The translations under genes and the position numbers were made by a program. Shown piece by piece: positions 8,352 to 15,125 of a stretch of 53,112 nt of DNA. The notes below the pieces were generated by a model that worked only from the letters and a program-made list of their open reading frames with translations, was not told the origin of the DNA and ran no database searches. Where the stretch lies: NCBI GenBank assembly GCA_016793165.1, contig JAEULA010000077.1, positions 1 to 53,112 on the forward strand, read 5' to 3'. Origin of the DNA: Alphaproteobacteria bacterium (GTDB lineage Bacteria; Pseudomonadota; Alphaproteobacteria; CACIAM-22H2). How positions within the stretch are numbered: the stretch's first letter is position 1; each line of letters opens with the position of its first letter.

Positions 8352-10322
8352 ATGCATACCGACGAGTTCGCGCAGCTTCTCTCGCCGCTCACGATCGGCC
8401 GGGTCACGGTCCGCAATCGCGCGCTGTCGACCGCGCACGGCACCGGCATGTCGGTCGGCGGCCAGATCTCCGACCGGCTGATCGAGTACCATCGCGCACG
8501 CGCGCGAGGAGGAATCGGACTCGTCATCCTCGAAGCCACATCCGTCGACCAGTCGCCGATCGGCGCGCGGGCCAAGGGAGCCAATCTGCGCAGCACCGAC
8601 GCGCTGATCCCGGGCTACCGCCGCATCGCCGAGGCGCTGCACGCGGAGGGCGCCAAGGTCTTCACCATGCTCTCGCATTCGGGTCGCAACACGTCGATGG
8701 GCCCCGATGGCGAGCCGCCAGTCGCGCCATCGCCGCTGCCGATGGACCGCACGCGCGACGTCCCGCACGAGCTGGATATCGACGAGATCGGCGGGATCGT
8801 TCGCGCCTTCGCCGCCGCGGCCGTGCGCGCACGCGACGGCGGGCTGGACGGCGTCGAGCTCTCCTTCACGCACGGCAACCTCGTGCAGGCCTTCCTGTCG
8901 CCGGCGTCCAACCGGCGCAGCGACCACTACGGCGGATCGGAGACGAACCGGCTGCGCTTCGCGCGCGAGGTCCTCGAAGCGACCCGTGCGGCGGTCGGCG
9001 ACGACTACACGCTCGGCATCCGGTTCAGCGCGACCGAGATCGTGCCCGACGGCTACGGCATCGAGGACGGCGCGCGCTACGCGAAGCTGATGGCCGACTG
9101 GGGCCGGCTCGACTTCATCGACGTCAGCGCCGGCACCAATGCCAGCATGTGGAGCCGCTCGATCCACTACCCGACCATCGCCTCGCCGCAGCGGCCGCTG
9201 GTTCCCTATGCCCGCGCCGTGAAGCGCGCCGTCGACGTGCCCGTCTTCTGCATCGGCAAGATCGCCGACCCGCGCGAGGCGGAGGCGATCCTGAAAGCCG
9301 GCGACGCCGACATGGTCGGCATGACGCGCGCCCACATCTCCGAGCCGGCGCTGATCCGCAAGATCATGGAGGGGCGGATCGACGACATCCGGACCTGCAT
9401 CCACGGCAACGAGGCCTGCTTCAGCCGGCAGCAGCGGGTCGGCGACATCACCTGCGTCTACAATCCGCGCACGGGGCGCGAGCACCAGTGGGACGAGCTT
9501 GCGCCGACCGACGCTCCGAAGTCGGTCTTGATCGTCGGCGGCGGACCCGCGGGACTCGAGGCCGCGCGCGTCGCGGCGCGGCGCGGCCACGACGTCGTGC
9601 TCCACGAGCGCGGCAGCCAGCTCGGTGGCCAGGTGCGCCTGCTCGCGCGCACGCCGCATCGCCAGGACTACCTGCAGATCGTCACGTGGCTGGAGCGCCA
9701 GGCGCGCAAGGCCGGCACCCTCGTGCGCCTGGACAGCGAGATGACGGCCGAGAAGGTCCTCGCCGCCAACCCCGACGTGGTCATCGTCGCGACCGGCTCG
9801 AGCGACGCGCGCCCGGAAATCCCGGGCGCCGATGCGCCGGGCGTCTTCTCGGGCCGCCAGTTCCTGGCCGGTGCCGACCTGGGACGGCGCGTCGTGCTGG
9901 GGGACTGGGACGGCCGTCACATGGGAATGTCGATCGCCGAGGCGCTCGCCACGCGCGGGCACGAGGTCGAGATCGTCACGGCCGCGTTCTACGTGGGCAT
10001 GGATGCCGACCTGCTGACGTGGCGCCCGGCCTACGACCGGCTGCTGTCGCTCGGCGTGAGGATGTCGCCGCTCGAGGAGATCGTCGGGATCGATGCGAGC
10101 GACGCCGCGCAGCTGGCGGTCGAGGCGCGGAGGACGAACGGGACCCGGCGCCGCATCGCAGCCGACAGCGTCGTGCTCTGCTCGAAAGGCCGGGCGGAAG
10201 TCGGTCTCTACCAGGCCCTCAAGGGCAAGGTCCGGGCGCTGCATGCCATCGGCGACTGCTGGGCGCCGCGCCAGCTGGAGCAGGCGATCTTCGAAGGCGC
10301 GCGGATCGCGCGCGAGATCTGA
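8352..10322 (+). CDS. OYE-family NADH:flavin oxidoreductase with C-terminal FAD/NAD domain (DCR/TMADH type), variant Fe-S motif
   Basis: This 656-residue protein has the plan of 2,4-dienoyl-CoA reductase and trimethylamine dehydrogenase: an N-terminal FMN-binding TIM barrel (about 1-340), a cluster-binding linker, and a FAD/NAD(P) domain starting with VGGGPAGLEAARVAARRG. The barrel shows the family segment 'FLSPASNRRSDHYGGS'. The linker normally carries four cysteines for a 4Fe-4S cluster. Here they are Cys349, Cys356 and Cys368, with Gly352 where the second cysteine belongs, although the spacing is otherwise exact. The enzyme could hold a 3Fe-4S or differently ligated cluster. Likely chemistry is reduction of an enone or oxidative demethylation of an N-methyl amine; sequence does not decide. 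It sits between a decarboxylase-like gene and an FAD oxidase. Confidence 0.88.
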   Translation: MHTDEFAQLLSPLTIGRVTVRNRALSTAHGTGMSVGGQISDRLIEYHRARARGGIGLVILEATSVDQSPIGARAKGANLRSTDALIPGYRRIAEALHAEGAKVFTMLSHSGRNTSMGPDGEPPVAPSPLPMDRTRDVPHELDIDEIGGIVRAFAAAAVRARDGGLDGVELSFTHGNLVQAFLSPASNRRSDHYGGSETNRLRFAREVLEATRAAVGDDYTLGIRFSATEIVPDGYGIEDGARYAKLMADWGRLDFIDVSAGTNASMWSRSIHYPTIASPQRPLVPYARAVKRAVDVPVFCIGKIADPREAEAILKAGDADMVGMTRAHISEPALIRKIMEGRIDDIRTCIHGNEACFSRQQRVGDITCVYNPRTGREHQWDELAPTDAPKSVLIVGGGPAGLEAARVAARRGHDVVLHERGSQLGGQVRLLARTPHRQDYLQIVTWLERQARKAGTLVRLDSEMTAEKVLAANPDVVIVATGSSDARPEIPGADAPGVFSGRQFLAGADLGRRVVLGDWDGRHMGMSIAEALATRGHEVEIVTAAFYVGMDADLLTWRPAYDRLLSLGVRMSPLEEIVGIDASDAAQLAVEARRTNGTRRRIAADSVVLCSKGRAEVGLYQALKGKVRALHAIGDCWAPRQLEQAIFEGARIAREI

Positions 10323-10370
10323 CGACCGCGCCGGCCGGATCGCCCGGGACGAAAGCAAGGGAGTCGCACC

Positions 10371-11702
10371 GTGTACCATCCAAGACAGGATTCGAGCGCG
10401 CCGCCGCGCACGATCTTCGATCTGACCGGCGGGGAGCCGCTCCGCCTGCCGGCGCTGCCCGGCGAAACCTCCAGCGATGTCGCCATCGTCGGCGGCGGCC
10501 TCGTCGGCTGCTCGGCGGCCCTGCACCTTGCCGAGATGGGGCGCTCGGCGATCGTGATCGAAGCCAACGAGATCGGATGGGGATCGGCGCGCCGCAGCGC
10601 CGGCCAGGTGTCGGCGAGCGCCACCAAGCTGGATCCGGCGGAGGTGCTGCGCGTCTACGGTCCCGTCCATGGTCCGCGCCTCAACGAGGCCGGGGCCCAG
10701 GCGCCGGAGTTCGTGTCCGCGCTCGCGGAGCGCTACGGCATGGACATCTCGATCGTGCGCGGCGGCATCCTGCGCGGCGTCCACACGCCGGCAATGGCCG
10801 CGAAGCTGCGCGGCCAGGCCGAGTTCTGGCAGCGGCAAGGGGCGCCGGTCGAGTATCTGTCGCGCGGCGAGGCGGCGCGCATCATCGGCAGCGACTTCTA
10901 TCTCGGGGCGCAGATCGATCGTCGCGGCATCGCCGTCAATCCTCTCGCCTGGGTGCGCGGCCTCGCCCGCGCGGCGATGTCGCTCGGTGCCCGGCTGCAC
11001 GAGAACACGCGCATGGACGGGTTGACGCGCACGGCGGACGGATGGCGGATCGCCACTCCGCACGGGGCGATTTCGGCGGGGCAGGTGCTGCTGTGCACGA
11101 ACGCCTACACGGACGATGCCTGGCCCGGGCTCAAACGGACGATCATCCCGGTCCGCGGCTATCAGATCTGGACACGCCCGCTGGGCGACAACGTGCGCGC
11201 GCACATCCTGCGCGGCATCGCCGCGATGAACGACACGCGCCGCCTCCTCACCGGGATGCGCCTCTATCCCGACGGGCGGCTGCACTTCAGCGGCGGCGTC
11301 GGCTTCGGCGCCGAACGCGCGCCGGATCTCGAGGACAGGATCGCTCGCGTGCGCCAGATCCTGCCGGATGTCGGACCGCTCGAGGTCGAGGGCTGGTGGA
11401 GCGGCTGGGTGACGCGCGGCATCGCCGACGGCTGGCGACTGCATCGCCTCGCGCCCGGACTGTTCACGGCGATCGCGTGCAACGGCCGCGGCGTGGCGAT
11501 GGGGCCGATCATGGGACGCGAACTGGCTCGCTGCGCCGCGGGCGTGCCGGAGTCGGAACTGCTGGTGCCCCTGTCGGCGCCGAAGTCGATCCCATGGCAC
11601 CCGGTCCATGCGCTCCTCGGCTCGATGGCGATCCGGCACTACGCGCGGCTCGATCGGCGCGAGATCGCGGAGATGCGAAGCATCGCGGACACGCCGGCCT
11701 GA
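10371..11702 (+). CDS. FAD-dependent oxidoreductase, DAO family
   Basis: This 443-residue flavoenzyme belongs to the D-amino-acid oxidase/glycine oxidase superfamily and resembles the gamma-glutamylputrescine-oxidoreductase branch. It has a dinucleotide-binding motif VGGGLVGCSAALHLAE near residue 40 and an acidic end to the second strand (IVIEANE). The segment 'GSARRSAGQVSAS' matches the FAD-pyrophosphate loop of that branch, and the C-terminal 'CNGRGVAMGPIMGRELA' closes the FAD site. Family members oxidise C-N bonds of amines or amino acids, transferring electrons to oxygen or a carrier. Translation begins at a GTG (10371). It is the last gene of the plus-strand block, so amine oxidation is a reasonable inference for this locus. 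Confidence 0.85.
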   Translation: MYHPRQDSSAPPRTIFDLTGGEPLRLPALPGETSSDVAIVGGGLVGCSAALHLAEMGRSAIVIEANEIGWGSARRSAGQVSASATKLDPAEVLRVYGPVHGPRLNEAGAQAPEFVSALAERYGMDISIVRGGILRGVHTPAMAAKLRGQAEFWQRQGAPVEYLSRGEAARIIGSDFYLGAQIDRRGIAVNPLAWVRGLARAAMSLGARLHENTRMDGLTRTADGWRIATPHGAISAGQVLLCTNAYTDDAWPGLKRTIIPVRGYQIWTRPLGDNVRAHILRGIAAMNDTRRLLTGMRLYPDGRLHFSGGVGFGAERAPDLEDRIARVRQILPDVGPLEVEGWWSGWVTRGIADGWRLHRLAPGLFTAIACNGRGVAMGPIMGRELARCAAGVPESELLVPLSAPKSIPWHPVHALLGSMAIRHYARLDRREIAEMRSIADTPA

Positions 11703-12024
11703 GGCCGCTTCATCGGCGACGGCGGCAGGCTGGCACCGACGAACCGCCGCTCGATCGGCGATCCGGTCGTCACGTTCGAGGAGGCTTCCTGTTCGACACG
11801 ACGATCCGCGACGACATCCGCACAGGGTGGTCGGGCACGAGCGACGCCGAGGTCGAGGCGGGACCGCGCCGCCGCGGCGCAGGCGCTGCACAAGCAGCGG
11901 TCGTCCCCGACCCTCGCGCCAGGCGCGGCTCCGCCGCCACCAGGGTGACGGCCGCCGCGGCGGCGGCGCCCGGCCGCCCGCTCGTCGGCGAGGTTGGCCG
12001 ATCGCGCGCGCGACCGGCCGCCGC
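11703..12024. other. Gap between convergent genes, with a gene relic
   Basis: This 322-base space separates the 3' ends of the DAO oxidase gene (+) and the binding-protein gene (-). No intact gene is present. It contains a short relic of an ABC exporter ATPase, entered separately, and low-complexity GC-rich sequence on its right side. I see no convincing terminator hairpin with a T-tract. Confidence 0.5.
11745..11862 (+). pseudogene. Decayed fragment of an ABC-exporter ATPase domain
   Basis: One frame reads RRSIGDPVVTFEEAS. After a one-base shift near 11789 the next frame reads LFDTTIRDDIR, then TGWSGTSDAEVEA. Together they resemble the stretch of ABC exporter ATPases after the Q-loop, usually of the form 'VxQExxLFDxTIRDNIxxGxxxASDAEVxxAA'. 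Nothing before or after continues the domain: no Walker A, signature or Walker B. I read it as a remnant of a deleted exporter gene about 35-40 codons long. The match is from memory of the family, so certainty is moderate. Confidence 0.45.
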
Positions 12025-13635
12025 TCACTTCACGTCGACGCCGAAGTAGGGCTGGCCGCCGAATACATGCGGCTTGTAGCCGGCGACCTCCTTGCGGGTC
12101 GGCGTGAAGGTCACCGAGTTGGCGATCGTCAGCGCCGGAACGTCCTCGCGGAAGAGCTCCTGGATCCGGTGGTAGAGCTTCGTGCGTTCGGCCTGATCGG
12201 TGATGCGGTTCGCGGCATCGATCAGGTCGCTGAACTCCTTGTTGCACCAGCGCGTCCGGTTGTTGCCGCCGACGGCGCCGGCGCAGGTCCAGCCCGAGGT
12301 CAGGATCTGGCCGGGATCCGCATAGTCGTAGATGTAGCCGAACATCCCGATCTCGTGTTCGCCGGCGCGTGCGCGACGGAGATACTCGCCCCACTCGAAG
12401 GTCGTGATCTCCGCCTGGATGCCGACGGCGGCGAGGTCCGCCTGGATCAGCTCGGCGGCGCGGCGGCCGTTCGGCATGTAGCCCCGGGTGACCGGCAGCG
12501 CCCACAGCACGGTTTTGAAGCCGCCGGCGAGACCGGCCTCGGCGAGCAGCTGCTTCGCCCGCGCAGGGTCGTAGACGAACGGCTTCACGTTCGGATTGTG
12601 GCCCCAGAGATTGGGCGGCACGAGCGTGTTGGCCAGCGTGCCGGTGACGCCCTGGAACACCGCCTGCAGGATCGCGTCGCGATTGATCGCGCTCGCGATC
12701 GCCTCGCGCACGCGCTTGTCGTCAAACGGCTTCTTCTGGCTGTTGAATGCAAGAAAGCCGTAGTCGATCGCCGAGGTCTGCTTCATGTCGATGTCCTTGT
12801 CGGCCATCATCGCCTTGATGTCGGCCGGGTTCGGATAGCGCATGACATGGCATTCGCCCGCCTTCAGCTTCGCGTAGCGGACGGCCGGATCGGGCGTGAT
12901 CACGAAGACGAGCTGGTCGACCAGCGCGGTGCGGTCGGCAAGGCCCGCGGCCTTCGCCCAATGCTCCGGGAAGGCGCGATAGCGGACGACCGCGTCCTTC
13001 TGGTAGGCGACCAGCTGGAACGGGCCGGTGCCGATCGGCTGCAGGTCGACGCGATCGGGCGTGTTGGCCTTCAGCATCGCCGCCCCGTACTCGGCGGAGT
13101 GGATCGAGAACGGCTCGACCGAGAGGGCCCCGAGCAGCGCGGCCTCCGGCCGCTCCAGGACGAAGCGCACGGTGTGGTCGTCGAGGCGCTCCACGGCCTT
13201 GAGGTTCTTCGCGAGGCCGAGCGACTGGAACAGCTGGTAGTTCGTGCCGTTGACGGCATGGAACGGATGCGCCGGATCGCGCATCCGGTCGAAGGTGAAC
13301 ACGACGTCGTCGGCGTTGAAGTCGCGGCTCGGCTTGAAGACCGCATTCGAATGCCACTTCACGCCGCGTCGAAGCTTGAACGTGTAGGCGGTCCCGTCCG
13401 GGGATACGCTCCACGACTCCGCGAGGGCCGGCGACACGGTGGAGCTGCCGCGATCGAGCTCGACCAGCCGGTTGAAGATTTGCGCGGCGACGTCGAAGGA
13501 CGTCTGCGAGCCCGTGAACTGCGGATTGAGGAAATCCGGACTCGCCTCGGTGCAGACGGCGAGCGTCGCGGCGGAAACGGCGGACGACAGGCAGGATGCG
13601 GCGAACGCCGCGACGAGCATCGACAGCTTGCGCAT
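12025..13635 (-). CDS. Family-5 ABC transporter substrate-binding protein (orphan)
   Basis: This 536-residue protein has a classical Sec signal peptide (MRKLSMLVAAFAASCLSSAVSA) and begins 'ATLAVCTEASPDFLNPQFT', in the style of DppA/SapA receptors. Family segments include 'PIGTGPFQLVAY', 'LAFNSQKKPFDDKRVREAI' and 'PARAKQLLAEAGL'. It should bind a peptide-like or other polar ligand in the periplasm. The ATG follows AAGGGGAATAAAG, a good ribosome site. No permease or ATPase gene lies beside it, so it must use a transporter encoded elsewhere or serve as a sensor. Confidence 0.9.
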   Translation of the reverse strand: MRKLSMLVAAFAASCLSSAVSAATLAVCTEASPDFLNPQFTGSQTSFDVAAQIFNRLVELDRGSSTVSPALAESWSVSPDGTAYTFKLRRGVKWHSNAVFKPSRDFNADDVVFTFDRMRDPAHPFHAVNGTNYQLFQSLGLAKNLKAVERLDDHTVRFVLERPEAALLGALSVEPFSIHSAEYGAAMLKANTPDRVDLQPIGTGPFQLVAYQKDAVVRYRAFPEHWAKAAGLADRTALVDQLVFVITPDPAVRYAKLKAGECHVMRYPNPADIKAMMADKDIDMKQTSAIDYGFLAFNSQKKPFDDKRVREAIASAINRDAILQAVFQGVTGTLANTLVPPNLWGHNPNVKPFVYDPARAKQLLAEAGLAGGFKTVLWALPVTRGYMPNGRRAAELIQADLAAVGIQAEITTFEWGEYLRRARAGEHEIGMFGYIYDYADPGQILTSGWTCAGAVGGNNRTRWCNKEFSDLIDAANRITDQAERTKLYHRIQELFREDVPALTIANSVTFTPTRKEVAGYKPHVFGGQPYFGVDVK

Positions 13636-13787
13636 CTTTATTCCCCTTCGACTTGGAACGGCGAAGGTTCAATCTAGGCCCGCCGCTCGCGGCGCGGCAA
13701 TGCCGCCGGCGGGCATTCGTCACGGTCCGCGCGACGATGCGTGCCGAAGCCCCGATCGCCACCACACCCACGACCGCGGGGGTCACG

Positions 13788-15008
13788 ATGCACGAGGAAT
13801 CGATCACGACCGGTCCGGCCCCCGTTCCGCCGCGCCTCGCGGCCCTGCGGCGCGGCCTCTCGGTGCACGCCGGCGCGATGGTCGATGCCGGCGCGATCGG
13901 CGTGGGCCTGCTGCTCACGGGCCCCGACGGCGAGCGGCTCGAAGTCGTGGCGGGCGTCGCGGACCGGGCGACGGGCCGCGCCCTCGCGGCCGATCACCGC
14001 TACCAGAGCGGCAGCCAGACCAAGATGCTCGTCGCCGCCGCGATCCTGCAGCTCGTTCGCGACGGTATGCTCGGTCTCGACGATGCGGTCGCCGATCATC
14101 TCGACGACATCGACGAACTCACCGGCGGCGCCTCGATCACGATCGCGCAGCTGCTCACGCATACGAGCGGCATCGGCAACTACACCGCGTTCCTGGAAGG
14201 CGCAGCCGCACCCAACGACTTCCCGTGGCCGCCGCCGCGCTTCAGCGACGCGGAGCTGCGCGTTCTGGCACGGACCCATGGCGTGCAGGCGCGTCCGGGC
14301 GAGCGCATGGAGTACAACAACACCGGCTACGTGCTGCTCGGCCAAATCGTCGCCCGCGCCACCGGGCAAAGCGCCATCGCGGCGCTGCGCTCGCGGGTAC
14401 TGGCCCCGCTCGGAATGACCGCGAGCTCCTTCGGCCCGGTTCCGCCCGACATCGTCGCGCGCATGGCTGCCGGCTGCTACCGGCCCTCGGCCGGCCCCGT
14501 CCGCGAGCCGATCGACACCCGCGCCCTGATCGGTGCCGGCTGGGCCTCGACCGCCGGCGACATGGTCACGACGCTCGACGACATGCAGCGCTTCATGCGC
14601 GCATTGATCACGCCGGACTCCGGCCTGGGCATCGGTCTGGCCGACCTCACTCAGCGCAGCGTCCCGGTCGCGCAGCCCGAGTCCCGGCTCTTCATGCAGA
14701 CGCGCTGGGGGCTCGGGATCTCGGCGATGCCCGTGCTCGACCACACGGTCTGGGGCCATCGCGGCGGCACCTTCGGCTACAAGTCCGTGAGCTCGATCGA
14801 TCCCGACAGCGGCGTGGGCGTCTCGATCTACATGACCCTGGAGACCGCGGCCGAGCGCACAGCGATCATCAATGCGCTCGCGGTGCAGATGATGGTGATG
14901 CACGCCCTGGCGATGCACGGCGCAATCTCTGCGATCGGCCGCCAGCCGGCACCGAAGTCTCCTCCTTCCCCGCGATCCGGCGTCAATCCGCCACGGGCAT
15001 CGACTTGA
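13788..15008 (+). CDS. Beta-lactamase-fold serine hydrolase (class C / EstB / D-aminopeptidase type)
   Basis: This 406-residue protein has the three motifs of serine beta-lactamase-fold hydrolases. They are SxxK in 'GSQTKML' (nucleophile serine and general-base lysine), the YxN motif in 'EYNNTGYVLLGQ', and an HxG-type motif in 'GHRGGTFGYKS' that replaces KTG. The 'LLTHTSGIGNY' segment is also typical. It may act as an esterase, a D-amino-acid amidase or a peptidase; true beta-lactamase activity is unlikely without further evidence. No clear signal peptide is seen. I place the start at 13788, which follows a GGGGG run; an in-frame ATG at 13737 lacks a ribosome site. It diverges from the binding-protein gene. 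Confidence 0.85.
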   Translation: MHEESITTGPAPVPPRLAALRRGLSVHAGAMVDAGAIGVGLLLTGPDGERLEVVAGVADRATGRALAADHRYQSGSQTKMLVAAAILQLVRDGMLGLDDAVADHLDDIDELTGGASITIAQLLTHTSGIGNYTAFLEGAAAPNDFPWPPPRFSDAELRVLARTHGVQARPGERMEYNNTGYVLLGQIVARATGQSAIAALRSRVLAPLGMTASSFGPVPPDIVARMAAGCYRPSAGPVREPIDTRALIGAGWASTAGDMVTTLDDMQRFMRALITPDSGLGIGLADLTQRSVPVAQPESRLFMQTRWGLGISAMPVLDHTVWGHRGGTFGYKSVSSIDPDSGVGVSIYMTLETAAERTAIINALAVQMMVMHALAMHGAISAIGRQPAPKSPPSPRSGVNPPRAST

Positions 15009-15125
15009 GGCGCCGCAATTTCGGCAGCGATCGCGACATCCATCGTGAGTCGAGATCGCCAAGATCGCCGGCGATCCGGCGACGTGATGGCGGCCACGAG
15101 CCCGGCACCGCGAGGAGGACTGCGC

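Noticed and set aside
8088..11891. Very long minus-strand open frame (over 1200 codons) opposite the OYE and DAO genes
   Set aside because: It is antisense to two clearly conserved genes, is Arg/Ala/Asp-rich without motifs, and frames of this length are expected opposite GC-rich genes.
9149..12049. Plus-strand frame of over 900 codons overlapping OYE and DAO genes
   Set aside because: It is an out-of-frame shadow rich in Arg and Gly. Only its last part touches the ABC-exporter relic, which is reported separately.
13788..15008. Antibiotic-resistance beta-lactamase
   Set aside because: SxxK and YxN are shared with many esterases and peptidases, the third motif is HxG rather than KTG, and no signal peptide is evident.
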